Of a DNA stretch of 64,000 nucleotides, positions 32,878 through 43,788 are shown in pieces (position 1 is the stretch's first letter; each line of letters begins with the position of its first letter). The DNA is taken from assembly GCA_022560025.1 (NCBI GenBank), contig JAFISE010000011.1, positions 249,680-313,679 on the forward strand, in the 5' to 3' direction. This DNA comes from Stagonosporopsis chrysanthemi. Taxonomy: Eukaryota > Ascomycota > Dothideomycetes > Pleosporales > Didymellaceae. The notes beneath the pieces were generated by a model. It saw nothing but the letters and a program-made list of their open reading frames with translations. It had not been told where the DNA came from and did not search any database. The position numbers were made by a program, and so were the translations under genes.

Positions 32878-34075
32878 CTATTTAGCGCGCTCATAGACAC
32901 CGACGACCATGGCGTGGTCACGCTCGAAAGGCTCGAGGGTAAGCTGCTCCTTGGGTTTGATGCCCATCTCCCTCAGCTTAGCAACCTCCTGGGCGAAGAC
33001 AGCCTCAGGGGCGGCAGTCGAGTCGATACAGTTGGCTTTGATGGAAATGACAATACCACCGCCAACCTTCAGGAAGAGACCAGCGTTGAGACCAACGATA
33101 CGGGCCTGATCGGGCTGGGCAACATCGGCGAAGATGCAGTCGACCATGCCGACAAGCATACGGTACTTCAGAGGGTGACGGGCATCCTCGACAATGGGGA
33201 TGACATTCGTGCGGTGGGTAGCCATGTTGATCAGATCACGACCAGAGCGGTGCGAGAACTCGACAGCAAAGACGGTTCCCTCAGGACCAACGATATCGGC
33301 AACGTGAGAGACGGAGGTTCCGGAGGCAGCACCGAGGTAAAGGACCTTGGAGCCAGGGCCCATGTAGATGTTGTCGACACCACCAAGGATACCGGCAGCC
33401 AACTTGGAACGGAAGGGGTTCCATACGCGGTACTCGATGGCAGAGGGAGCAGTCTCCGCGCCGTCAGCCTTCTCACCACCAACGCTGATGCGCTTCTCGC
33501 CGTAGACGCTCTCGCCGGGAGTCAAGTTCTTGGTGACCAGGAGATCCTCCTTACCGCGAGCGACGAAGACACCAGCATGACGATGGGGCTCGACAATGAC
33601 CTTACTGCAGAATGTTAGTTTGAGTCGTCCCACAAGGCCTGCTGCTCAACTTACGCTCCACCTCGAGCGCCGCCGCGAGCACCACCACGTCCGCCACGAG
33701 CACCACCGCGAGGAGCGCCACGACCGCCACCACCACGAGCACCACCACGGCCACCACGGTCGCCGCCGAAGCCACCGCGGCCGCCGCCACGAGCACCGCC
33801 GCGTCCACCACGAGGAGTGAAGCCTCCGCGGCCACCACGGTCACCACCGCCACGTCCGCCTCTGCATTGTGTTAGTTCTATCAGGGAGATGTGATCAAAG
33901 TCTGCAGATGCAGTGCGCAGTCATTTGGATATGCGCAGCTAATTTCTTGAGCAGTTGTCGCAACAGGGCAGCTGTCGGCTCAAAAAAAAAACTAGCTGCG
34001 CATCCCAGCTGCAGCGCAATGGCAGGTATGCTCGACCTTAACATGGATAGAGCCGTACCTGGGTGTGAAAGCCAT
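32878..34075 (-). CDS. NOP1: fibrillarin, snoRNP 2'-O-methyltransferase
   Basis: Three exons (34075-34059, 33861-33655, 33604-32878) give 316 residues. The first coding exon has only 17 nt (MAFTP plus 2 bases) and is followed by a 197-bp intron, long for this window. Exon 2 encodes the Gly/Arg-rich (GAR) domain, with about 65 residues almost wholly G, R, A, D, F and P. Exon 3 starts KVIVEPHRHAGVFVARGKEDLL and carries the SAM-dependent methyltransferase fold: VLYLGAASGTSVSHVADIVGPEG, VYAVEFSHRSGRDL-type block, VIPIVEDARHPLKYRM and DCIFADVAQPDQARI. Fibrillarin is the methyltransferase of box C/D snoRNPs in the nucleolus and methylates rRNA. It is divergent from RPL17, 282 bases away. Confidence 0.97.
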
Positions 34076-34357
34076 TGCTGAAGATGTAGTTGAAGAAGAA
34101 GGTATGCGACGGTTGTAGCGTTGTAGAGCTGCAAAGTTCAGAGTCCTTCAACAGCGACAAAGTTCAAAGTTCGAGAAATTCTTCGAGACGCTAAGACCGC
34201 ATTGCGTAACGCGCCTTCCTTTTGCTGGTGCTCCCTGGCTGAGCCAATAGAGCAGGCATGAGTGGGTCTCTAAGCGAGGAAGCCGCAGCCCACCGCTCTT
34301 GCAATTTTGACCTTTGACATCGCCGTCAACTAACAACACAGGACATCGCCCGCCAAA
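34076..34357. promoter_or_regulatory. shared bidirectional promoter region of NOP1 and RPL17
   Basis: 282 bases separate the two divergent start codons. It contains a CCAAT box (GAGCCAATAG, near 34240) and duplicated CAAAGTTC words near 34131-34170. Both genes serve ribosome production, so co-regulation from this interval is plausible but inferred. Confidence 0.5.
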
Positions 34358-35188
34358 ATGGTGAGTCGCCGCCCGCTGTCGCAGTGCTCGCAGTTGCGCT
34401 GCCACATCTCTCGTACGCGAAATTAATTGCTGTCCGCAGGTTCGTTACGGAGCTTCCCACCTCGACAACGCAAAGAGCGCCCGCGCTCGCGGTTCCTACC
34501 TCCGTGTGTCCTTCAAGAACACCCGCGAGACCGCCCAGGCCATCAACGGATGGAAGCTTGACCGCGCTCTCACCTACCTCGGCAATGTCCTGGACCACAA
34601 GGAGGCCGTTCCCATGAGGCGCTACGCTGGCAGCACTGGACGCACCGCCCAGGGTGAGTGACTCTCCGTATCGCACGCAAGGATGCACGATTGTCAGGGG
34701 AATTCAGACATCATTTGGGGGGAAGATTGCGCTGGACTCGAGACTGCAATGCGTCGCACTCTATGTTGAATTTTTGCTTGGGCAAAGACTGACTCCCGCA
34801 GGCAAGGCTTTCGGTGTCTCCAAGGCCCGCTGGCCCGTCAAGTCCGCCGAGATCCTTCTCGGTCTCCTCAAGAACGCTGAGGCCAACGCCGACACCAAGG
34901 GTCTCGACACCGCCAACTTGGTCGTCAAGCACATCCAGGTCAACCAGGCCCCCAAGCAGCGCAGGCGCACTTACCGTGCCCACGGTCGTGTACGTACCAG
35001 TACTTCACCCGCACAGATATGGTCCTAACAATACATAGATCAACCCTTACATGTCCAACCCCTCCCACATCGAGCTCATCCTCACCGAGGGTGCCGAGGT
35101 CGTCCAGAAGTCCACCGAGTCCGTCGAGCGCCGATTGAACTCTAGGCAGCGTGGCCGTGAGGTCCGCAAGGCCATCACCTCTGTGTAA
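34358..35188 (+). CDS. RPL17: 60S ribosomal protein L17 (uL22)
   Basis: Four exons (34358-34360, 34440-34653, 34802-34989, 35039-35188) give 184 residues, the usual length. The first coding exon is just the ATG; the GTGAGT donor follows directly. The protein starts MVRYGASHLDNAKSARARGSYLRVSFKNTRE and includes GWKLDRALTYLGNVLDHKEAVPMRR, GKAFGVSKARWPVKSAE and HIELILTEGAE, all typical of uL22. It binds domain contacts of 25S rRNA and lines the peptide exit tunnel. Splice phases are consistent at all three introns. Confidence 0.97.
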
Positions 35189-35983
35189 GCAGTTCCAGGA
35201 GTGGTGTTCGAAGTTTCAGCGAAGACAAAAGGACAAGGCATGGGCAAGGTCTAGGAGTCAATGAGCGATGAATTATAGGGTCTTTCATACTCACTCATCA
35301 TGTGTGCATGATTGGGAATTCCATTTCTCCGGTGTCTGGTCGATAAACAAACAGGGCTACGGCCTGATTCCCAAACTCAGCGCTCTCTCTGCATGTGTCG
35401 TGCACCGTTATTGCATGCTCACGACCGTCCTAGCGCTTAATGCAATGTATTACGAACCTTCATCTTGACTTTATCTACATCAGAGAATTGTACTTGCGTC
35501 GTTCGATCAGATTGTAATACCTGAGCTTCGTCATCACCATGTCTGGAGTTTTTGGCTGCTGACGCTAGTAACCATCTAACGCTAGTACGCTAGTACGCTA
35601 GTACGCTAGTACGCTAGTACGCTACTCAAATAATGACCAGCTTTCGTCTCTACAACATTTGCAACCTACCATAACTCATACAATGAACCGGTGCGTCGTA
35701 CGTGCACTTTCCGGACATCGTATGATTCTGGCATTATTCGTTCCTTCGTCCTGACTCGACGACGGCCGTTATCTTGCTTCTCAGCGCCTGCCAAGTTTTC
35801 CAAATCACAACCATCATGACGCAAGCCCAGCACACCCATGGGCACTGCCGCATCTTGTCTACAATTTGAATGGACTATATATCCGACTTACCCATGCGCC
35901 TCTCACGTACTTTACTGACTCTCCGTTGTACATATTTGTGTGAGATTTGATGACATTTGAGTGCTCTACCTCCGGGATCCAGG
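35189..35983. other. intergenic region between RPL17 and the GH128 gene
   Basis: About 800 bases without a supported gene. Contains an 8-bp tandem repeat (listed separately) and the promoter of the GH128 gene. Confidence 0.5.
35579..35624. repeat. 8-bp tandem repeat ACGCTAGT
   Basis: Five perfect units of ACGCTAGT (35579-35618) followed by a partial sixth unit. A microsatellite in the RPL17/GH128 intergenic region. Confidence 0.95.
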
Positions 35984-36973
35984 ATGCCAGCCTCTCACCA
36001 CCATGCGCGTCTCCTCAGCGCCCTAGCATTCAGCCTGCTCGCTACATCACAAGCACAAGACAGCAAGAGGGGATTTGCCTTTATAGGAGACATGCATTCC
36101 CAGGATAACCGGCTCTTGTCGTCGGACAGCAGTCCATTGACGTGGTATTACAACTGGAGTCCGTACCCAAATATCGATCTGATACCTATCGGCTCCCTTG
36201 AATTTGTCCCCATGATTCATGGCATTGATGCTACAGAGGACAGCAGAACAGAGCAGGTGATAAGCGGGTTGGACAGTTCAAGTACGCACCTGCTCTCCTT
36301 CAACGAACCCGATGGAACCACGAGCAGCGGCGGATCGAGCATAAGCCCAGAGGACGCAGCACGAGCCTACATCGATTACGTCGTGCTGTTCAGAGACGGC
36401 TCGAAGGGTGGGAGAAACTGGAAGATCAGCCATCCATCTACCACTGGCTCGGGCAACGGCCTCGAATGGCTTCGCTCATTCAACTCTTCATGCTACGATA
36501 TCGATCCCGAGAACGGCTGCCCGACAGACTTTATCGCCGTGCACTGGTACGGTGACTTTGGGGGGCTTGCGGGCTGGCTAGGGACGCTTGATGAGTTCTA
36601 CAACACAAATTCCACAAGCGACTCAAACCTCAAGATCTGGATCACAGAGATGGGCCTGCCGCAGCAGTCTGCTGACGCGACAGTGGGCATGATGAATCAG
36701 ACGCTTCCTTACCTTGATCAGCTCGACTACGTTGAGCGGTATTCTTGGTTTGGTGCTTTCAGAACCGACGATGCCAACGAGTGGACTGGAGATGGCGTGG
36801 CGCTGTTCGACGGCGACGGGGCTCTCACAGAGCTTGGTGCACTCTACATGGGCAGCGGCTTTGAGGAAGGTCAAAAAGGCGAAGGCGAAGGCTCGGGTAC
36901 TGGTATGGTTAGTGTTAATATGGTTGCAGTGGTTGCGATGGGCTTGGTGAGCGCGATGATGAGTTTCATGTAA
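35984..36973 (+). CDS. GH128-type glycosyl hydrolase, likely GPI-anchored wall protein
   Basis: 329 residues from the ATG at 35984 (an upstream in-frame non-ATG extension is ignored). An N-terminal hydrophobic segment (LLSALAFSLLATSQAQ) is a signal peptide. The core matches the glycosyl hydrolase catalytic core/Asl1 family (GH128, endo-beta-1,3-glucanases): TWYYNWSP, FVPMIHG, LLSFNEPD with Glu108, FIAVHWYG, and IWITEMGLP with Glu222; the two glutamates are the expected acid/base and nucleophile. It ends with a Gly/Glu/Ser linker and a hydrophobic tail (MVSVNMVAVVAMGLVSAMMSF), a GPI-attachment signal. So it probably acts on beta-glucan at the cell wall. Confidence 0.9.
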   Translation: MPASHHHARLLSALAFSLLATSQAQDSKRGFAFIGDMHSQDNRLLSSDSSPLTWYYNWSPYPNIDLIPIGSLEFVPMIHGIDATEDSRTEQVISGLDSSSTHLLSFNEPDGTTSSGGSSISPEDAARAYIDYVVLFRDGSKGGRNWKISHPSTTGSGNGLEWLRSFNSSCYDIDPENGCPTDFIAVHWYGDFGGLAGWLGTLDEFYNTNSTSDSNLKIWITEMGLPQQSADATVGMMNQTLPYLDQLDYVERYSWFGAFRTDDANEWTGDGVALFDGDGALTELGALYMGSGFEEGQKGEGEGSGTGMVSVNMVAVVAMGLVSAMMSFM

Positions 36974-38383
36974 ACTCTCCTAATGCTTGCGTTTGAGCGG
37001 TTGATCCCAGATACCCTAGTTTTCATCTACAAATATCACACACTATGCAAATGTAGAAATAACCCTTTGTTCTTTATGGATAGGTGATGCGCCAAACGCG
37101 CCGCTTGGATCTGCTGGACGATCTTCGGCTTGGTTCCGCTTTTCCTGCAGCTACATCTGATGCCTTCCGAGGAGCCCCAGAGGTCACAATTGTGAAGCTA
37201 TGTCTCCGCAACGGCGACAAGCCCCGCGGATCCGGGCATGAGTATACCGTATTTTGTTGTAGAGACCCCATGAGCCATCTTGTGTTTGGGGATTGATCAA
37301 CATCGTCGCTGTGGTCCTTCACTAAGAGCAGGAGTATCACAGGCAAATGAAATGGAATGAACAGAGGTGCTTCGTCGCTCATGGTCGGCGAGATGAGGAA
37401 CGCGAAGCCACTGCCACTGTAGAGGACAGATCACGTGACGATGCTCTTTCCCAGAGTGATGGACAGCCCCAAAAATTAATTCAGGCCAGATGGTGCGAAT
37501 GCTCATAGTAGACGACCAAGACCCCTGAGTCTTGTAATAAGACACTTTGTCAAGCGCACTTGAGCGGGCAACATGATACAATTGCTTCTTTCCTCGTTCC
37601 TTGTACAAGCCGTTCACAAATGTTCTGGAGGAAACCGGTGATGCTATCCTTGGCTCTGGAAGACTTGAAGTGCGGGGGTATGAATCAGATCGATCATCAT
37701 AAAGCAGCAAGAGCGTTGTAGAGTCCATCCGTCAAGTGACCCAAGACACACGTCAAATAGCTCTTGAAGCGAGCGGATATCACTAATACTAGCTAAGCTA
37801 ACGAACTGTAGGGGGTCCTTTTTTGCGTGCACCCTTACTTTTGACGTAAAACGTCGAATATTGACAAGTAACAACTGTTTTAGCGCAGCCTCAGCTATAC
37901 GGCCTTTGAGACTCTACGAGCTCAGCTCATTCTTAGGGTTCAGTAACGTTGTGGCTTGGCACGAAGGGAGGATAAATTTATCCAGATCAGTGTCAAGCAT
38001 CTGGCGTATCTGGCGGCTTTTCCTATCGAATCCACAACACCATGATGTTGACGGAGGTGAAGACTAACATTGAGGCTACCTGCAACGTTTACGTGGCGCA
38101 AGGGAGCGCACCTTGCAGGCTCTGAGGTGATGTGACAATCAGGCAACTTGCTTTCCACACAGAGCGTTGAGATTACTTCATGGAACATTAATGCCACAGT
38201 ACACAAGCTCGCGCCGGTCTTTCGTGGGAATGATCATCATTTCGTTGTAGGTTTCCGACAAAGAATGCGAAAAGCTCAAAGACTAAATGTTCATGAAAGG
38301 AAAAGGTCAACGGTACTTTGAAATAAAACGTAAGCTCCCTTTCAAGAAGTTGCAGCGCTAAATTTGGCATCACATAGAGGTGC
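36974..38383. other. convergent intergenic region, 1.4 kb
   Basis: Lies between the 3' ends of the GH128 gene and the Thr/Ser-rich protein gene. Only overlapping short frames (37297-37728 minus, 37940-38206 minus) without family features. Confidence 0.45.
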
Positions 38384-39698
38384 TCACAGCCACAGAGAAG
38401 CGAAGCTAATACTTCCACGAGGTCCATTGCCATAAGTGGGACCCCACCAACCTCGCTCCCTCGGCTCATACAGCACCTCGACATTGATTTTGGAAGCAGC
38501 ATTGTATCCATATGCAGGCCCGCCTGCCAAGAAAACTTCACACAAGCCGTCGTATTTGAAGAAGATGGCATTGGGCTCCGTAGCGGCTCGGCCGCAGCAG
38601 GCCGTGGCGTTGGTGACTTCACTCCAGTCGGTGCGGATGATGGTCAAGTTCTTGCTGTACCAGTCCGAAGCGAGCCTGTCGAGTGGGAAGCTGTCGTAGC
38701 TGTTGATGACGTTGTCCGTGGCGCAGGCAGCATAGAATGTGGAGGTTGCCGAGGGGTATTCGGTTGTTGTGGTCTGTGTAAAGTTAGTCGATTGATAGGT
38801 GCATATTTCGTTGAAGAAGAGAGCTTACGGTCTTAATGTACGTGCTAGTCTCGGTATAGGTTGAACGAATCTCCAGACCGGAAGCCATTGAGTACGTGTA
38901 AGGAGTTTCCGTGGGCGAGATCTTGGTCGTGACAGTGCTCGTGATTGTCTCGGTCGAGATATACTTTGTGCGAGTGTAAGTTGGGGGTACAACGTAGGAC
39001 TTGGATGTAGAAGTGCCCGAATCGTAGATGTTGACCATGGTAACTAAACAGTCGACCTTTGAAGCTTGGTCGGCAGGCTTGACCGATGATGTAGCACCAT
39101 CGACAGGTGCAGCCTCCAGAGCATCGAAAATTCTTGGCTGTGACGAGAGGTCGAGCGGCCTAGCCCATGGCTCGGATCCTTCGTCCTGCCAGTAGACATC
39201 TTCAACAGCCCAGTTGTCGCGATCTGCCCAGTCATCAACGTGCTGCGTAGCCTCAGGGTAGACAGCTGCCACTGGGGTAAATCCATTTGATGTAGGGATT
39301 GTTGTGGATGAAAGCTCAGATTTTGTGATGGTTGAAGTCGAAGAGACGACCTCGGTGGTTGTTATGTAGTTGGTCCAGGTGTATGTGGATGTATAGATTG
39401 TTCGGGTCAAATTATTAGGAGCAGTTTCGAACTGCGTATATGTGGACGTAGCTGTTACGCTTGTAGTGGATGGCTTTGGCGTCAAGACCTCCGTCTTGGT
39501 CCTATAGGCATACGAAGTGCTCGTGTAGTAATCAGTGGAGGGGCCCCAGGGAGGAGAAGAGGCTCCATAAGTAGTTTGGCATCGAGAGACTGAAGAGACT
39601 GCTGCAGGTGAGTTTCCTCCCCAGATACGAGTATCGCTGATCATGGTGCTGAGACCAGCAACTGCTGCCACGGTCGTGTTCATTGCAATTACCCTCAT
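38384..39698 (-). CDS. Thr/Ser-rich extracellular protein of unknown function
   Basis: Two exons (39698-38829 and 38773-38384; 55-bp phase-0 intron, GTAAGC donor, CACAG acceptor) give 419 residues (414 from the second Met). The N-terminal ~300 residues are rich in Thr, Ser and Tyr, with repeated TSTYT/TxTITST-like runs typical of heavily O-glycosylated fungal surface proteins. The second exon encodes a compact cysteine-containing domain (AACATDN, ATACCGRAATEPNAIFF, GLCEVFLAGGPAYGYNA). The beginning has a short hydrophobic stretch (TTVAAVAGLSTMI) that is only a weak signal peptide. I do not recognise the domain; similar unnamed proteins occur in filamentous ascomycetes. Confidence 0.75.
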
Positions 39699-41076
39699 AC
39701 TGGAGTATACTTTCGGAAATTTGGGATGTCGTTGTTCAAAACACTGCTACCGAGACAGGGACATAGAGGTGCCTTTAAATCTGCAAATTTTACGAATATA
39801 TCGCAGTCCATGTCACTTCAGCTGACAAGTTGTCGACGAATATGTGCGGGGAGATCGCCACATGCTTCCGGAATGTAAGACTTGAAGCAAGGTCGTGAGT
39901 ACAAATGAAATTCGATAATAATGGGAAATCGATGTACTGCCTATGCAGGCAATTACAGACGGGATAAGCATTTGTATCTCCGGGAAAGGCAACCGGGCTA
40001 CGCGGGATCGCTAGATTCTCGAAGATCCTGTCGTGGTGTTACAGGAACGTGGGTCAGTCATTGAGGAAAAGCTGGATGCTAGGGTAAGTTCTACTGGTCA
40101 GCTCGCACCAGACTCGTACTTCGTATTCGCAAATGAGAAAATTGTGCCGGTGACTGCCCTCCGCACATGCTGCCATGACGATACTATACTTAGATATGTC
40201 GAGAATGCATGGCATAGCAAATGTACGGCTCAAGCGAGGGGTACGAGGGTTGAGAGCTCACAAGCTTCGTACTAGGTGGGACATGAACCAGGGTAAGATG
40301 CAGCATGCAAATTTCAGAGGAATTTAATGCTGGGTTCGCGTCGATGGACGGGGTGGTGTTGTGAAGCCTTACGCGCCCAGGACGTGATGTTTCCCGAGGT
40401 TCATGAGAAGCGATCCAATGAAGGACAGCACGCTGGAAGTGCTCCACTCTATGCTAATCCCTTGCCACAGGCTGCTTGAGCAGTGACACCAGGTTCCACA
40501 CCGGCACGTGATAGATTCCTGCATGTCATTCCGCTTTTTACAACACGGTGAATTATGCACAGGTTCACGAGTCCTGAGACCAATGCCACATTTTCGTCCA
40601 AGATTTACCCACTAGATTGGACGTCCAATGAATGCATGCGCTCTCAGTAATTTCCAGCTGGCGCCATTGACTGTGAATGCTTAAAAAATCCGCGAGGAGT
40701 TTTCCACTGGGAGTTTTTCTAAGAAGGGCCATCGATTTTCAAATGTTTGCTTTGTGTAGAGGCTGTAACCAGAGACGAGAGTGCAACAAACAGGTTGCTA
40801 AAGATATTATGCCTTCCGCTGAAGCAAACACTGATACCGAAGACAACAATATGGCAGGCACTGCCGAGTGTAGCCTGATGGCTTTTCTTACAGATGTAGA
40901 GCAAAGGAGCATGATAACATCCATACATGCATTCATATCGAGTGTGTTGCTCATACGATGTCTCCGTTTTACTTCCACCACTTTGCTCAGTTGCACATTT
41001 ACAGCATGTTCGTGAAACCCAAACGTCGACGCTATGCGATATAATCCCCAATACTCCCTACGCAGACCTGAAGAAC
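39699..41076. other. intergenic region, 1.4 kb
   Basis: Lies between the start of the Thr/Ser-rich gene and the 3' end of RDH54 (both minus strand). Frames at 40190-40447, 40677-41015 and 40719-41051 overlap each other and show no features. Confidence 0.45.
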
Positions 41077-43788
41077 CTACGAGCTCGACTTAGTCAACAG
41101 GAAACCGATGTTACTTTCACTCTGCTTCAGCACCTCAAGGAAGACATCATCATCCACTGCAGCGGCCATATCTTCTTCATCAACGCCGCTATCTGCTTCT
41201 GCCCTGATGTGTTTCGTGTCAATATGGCGGTACTCCATGAGCATCCTAAGCTTAGGAATTTTCGCCTTGCGCCAGCTTTCGATCTCGGCTTCTTGCTCTT
41301 GAATGTTGACCTCGCTGGCTTTTCTAAGGCCGGGAAGAAGCGGCTTGTCGTCATCACTGTCTTCGTCTTCGTCGAATGCAACAGGGTCTTCAGGTGTGAT
41401 CTCTGAGGCTCCTGTGCACCCACACGTGCAGCCTAGTAGGTCATGCGTTTGGCACGTCTTGCGCTCATCAAGGCGGAACAAATCACGCAGTTCTTCCTTG
41501 GAAAAGGATGATGCGGACTGTTTGTTGTCGACAACGGCATTGGCGAGCCCCATCTTCATGACCTGGCGCTGGTAGATCTTCTCGTCAAGGCCACCTTGGA
41601 CAAGGAACCTGTAAACCTTACAGGGCAGCTTCTGTCCGTCGCGGTGGATGCGTGCCATGGCTTGTAAATCGGTGGCAGGGTTCCAGTCGATGTCGAATAG
41701 CACGATTCGCGATGCGCCAATGAGATTCAGCCCTACACCACCTGACTTCGCGGAGAGAAGAAAAGCAAAGTTTGCAGTCTTCGATGTCTTGTTGAATTTC
41801 TCAACAAGGCCTTGTCGCTTGCTTGCAGGCGTACTTCCATCCAGTCGCATAAATGTGTAAGACAGTGACGTCAGAAGGCGCTCGATCATGTCAAGAGTCA
41901 TCGTATAGTTTGAGACAATAACGATCTTTTCTTCCGTGGTGGTGTACAGTCGATGCACAAGACTGTCCAGCAGACGTAGCTTGGTACTGGAGGCATGAGA
42001 ATTCAGGATTTGCGGCGGTATTAATGGGAGAATGGACTCTATCATCTCCGACTCTTTACCTTCCGTGTCTTTCTTCGACTTCAGCAGTGACGGGCTGTTG
42101 CATACTTTCTTCAGGATTGTGATAAGCTGTAAGGCCATATCCATGTTGCCATAAGCTGCTGTGAACAAAGGCGAGGACAAGATGCTGCGGTACGCCTCGG
42201 CTTGCGCCTTTGTTGGCCGGCAAAAGACAATGTGCTCCGTCTTGGGCGGCAGGTACTTCGACAATACATCTGCAGTGCGGCGGATCATAAATTGGCTGGT
42301 CAATGAAACTAGCTCCTGCCATCGTGCCTCGCCCTTCTCCAGCTCAGACTCGCTCGCGTCTGGCTGACGACTTCGAAGAATTGGTACCTCGAACGTACGT
42401 CTGAAAGCAGGTCGTTGCCCAAGAAGGCCAGGATTGACGAAGTCAATCGCGGTGTAGAATTCGCCTAGATCATTCTGTAGTGGCGTACCTGACAAAATTA
42501 TGCGCCTCTCGGTGTTGAGCGACTGTATGGCCTGCATGGACTTGTTGTTCGCGGTCTTCAGTCGGTGACCCTCATCTGCAATAACGATGTCGACACCCGC
42601 ACCTCTCTTGAGTTCCTCTTGCACCGTCCGAAGCATTTCGTACCCAATGATCAGAACGTTGTAAGCCTTGCCCATTGTGAAATTGGCGATCTTCTTGTTC
42701 TTCGCATCGGCGACGTAGACACCTACCCTCTCATTTCCGAGCCATTTGCGAAACTCGCGCTTCCAATTATCAACTAGGCCGGCTGGACAAACTACGAGGG
42801 CCTTCGTGATAGCTGGCCCGCTGTCATGAATTGGATTCTGCTTCAATAACGTCCAGATCAAGGCGATAGTCTGCAGCGTCTTTCCGAGACCCATTTCGTC
42901 TGCCATGATCGCGCCTTCGCCCTCGCTGCGCATGCCCATGACACATTCGTACAAGAACTTCACACCTTCTCGTTGATGCTCCCGAAGATGTTTGCTCAAC
43001 ACCGGATCGACGACGACATCCACGACCTGCTTCCCTTTGGGTGTTGTAGCAGGCCGCTTCATGACCAGCGCATTCGGCGCGCTCGGATCATGACGAGGTG
43101 TGGGTGTTGACAGATTACGCTGGGGAAGCACGGTGTTGGAAAGCAGTGGTGTTTTGAACTGCTGCTGCCTGTTTGAAGATGGAGTGTACTCGGGAACAGC
43201 GCTCTTAGTGCTGCTCGAAGACACCGTCCTCTTCACCTGGGACTTGCTCACAGGAAGGGGCTGGCCCACTAACAGAGGCTTGTAGCCAGGCTCGGTAAGC
43301 TTGCTTGTCTGAATTCCTGACGTGACCGCCGTCTTGCCCATGAATATGCGACCAGAAATGTAGTCATTCTTATCGATGACATCGTCGATCTCCAGCTCCT
43401 TTCCACCAAGCGACAGCTGAGAGCCAGGCAGGAGCGGCCGGTTGCACACACCCTTTCCCATCTCTTTACCTGAGTCGCTATCGGTGAGCACACCAACCCC
43501 GTTGACGACAGCCAGCACGCCATCCCCATCCCATGTCTTGTTCTTCTTGTTCGTGAACTTTCGCCACAGCACAGTATAGTAGCTACCAGTCGACTCGACC
43601 AGAGGTGTCTGCGGCGGTGTAGGATTGTGTATGTCGATCAAAGGCTTCCGAGCCGCGGGTGCCGCGCGCACCAGAGCCTCGTTGTCATCAGACTCCGACA
43701 GGCGTCGTTTCTTCGCCGGTGGCAGGCCATTGAGGGTATTGAGTCTTCCGGCGACCGAGAGCGGCTTGAATGGCTTGGATGGCTTCAT
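41077..43788 (-). CDS. RDH54: Rad54-family DNA translocase Rdh54/Tid1
   Basis: A 903-residue intronless SWI2/SNF2 ATPase. The N terminus has nuclear-type basic residues (PPAKKRRL) and the YYTVLWRKFTNKKNKTWDGDGVLAV segment typical of the Rdh54 branch. The helicase core has Walker A DEMGLGKT (297-304), motif II DEGH (405-408), SGTPLQND, and the C-terminal half with LDGSTPASKRQ, SAKSGGVGLNLIGASRIVLFDIDWNPATD and ARIHRDGQK. A CxCTC-type cysteine cluster (HDLLGCTCGC) lies after the core. Rdh54 works with Rad51/Dmc1 in recombination and removes Rad51 from double-stranded DNA. The DEGH motif and Rdh54-specific N terminus separate it from Rad54 itself and from remodellers such as Snf2. Confidence 0.95.
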   Translation of the reverse strand: MKPSKPFKPLSVAGRLNTLNGLPPAKKRRLSESDDNEALVRAAPAARKPLIDIHNPTPPQTPLVESTGSYYTVLWRKFTNKKNKTWDGDGVLAVVNGVGVLTDSDSGKEMGKGVCNRPLLPGSQLSLGGKELEIDDVIDKNDYISGRIFMGKTAVTSGIQTSKLTEPGYKPLLVGQPLPVSKSQVKRTVSSSSTKSAVPEYTPSSNRQQQFKTPLLSNTVLPQRNLSTPTPRHDPSAPNALVMKRPATTPKGKQVVDVVVDPVLSKHLREHQREGVKFLYECVMGMRSEGEGAIMADEMGLGKTLQTIALIWTLLKQNPIHDSGPAITKALVVCPAGLVDNWKREFRKWLGNERVGVYVADAKNKKIANFTMGKAYNVLIIGYEMLRTVQEELKRGAGVDIVIADEGHRLKTANNKSMQAIQSLNTERRIILSGTPLQNDLGEFYTAIDFVNPGLLGQRPAFRRTFEVPILRSRQPDASESELEKGEARWQELVSLTSQFMIRRTADVLSKYLPPKTEHIVFCRPTKAQAEAYRSILSSPLFTAAYGNMDMALQLITILKKVCNSPSLLKSKKDTEGKESEMIESILPLIPPQILNSHASSTKLRLLDSLVHRLYTTTEEKIVIVSNYTMTLDMIERLLTSLSYTFMRLDGSTPASKRQGLVEKFNKTSKTANFAFLLSAKSGGVGLNLIGASRIVLFDIDWNPATDLQAMARIHRDGQKLPCKVYRFLVQGGLDEKIYQRQVMKMGLANAVVDNKQSASSFSKEELRDLFRLDERKTCQTHDLLGCTCGCTGASEITPEDPVAFDEDEDSDDDKPLLPGLRKASEVNIQEQEAEIESWRKAKIPKLRMLMEYRHIDTKHIRAEADSGVDEEDMAAAVDDDVFLEVLKQSESNIGFLLTKSSS

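Noticed and set aside
32914..33618. 234-residue ORF antisense to fibrillarin
   Set aside because: It lies wholly opposite the conserved methyltransferase exon and has no features of its own.
33600..33860. Long ORFs on the plus strand full of His/Arg and on the minus strand full of Val/Ala
   Set aside because: They are out-of-frame translations of the Gly/Arg-rich repeat of fibrillarin.
33862..34058. The 197-bp first intron of fibrillarin as a host for a box C/D snoRNA
   Set aside because: No convincing paired C (RTGATGA) and D (CTGA) boxes with a terminal stem were found on the sense strand.
38188..38622. 144-residue minus-strand ORF at the end of the Thr/Ser-rich gene
   Set aside because: It overlaps the better-supported second exon of that gene in another frame.
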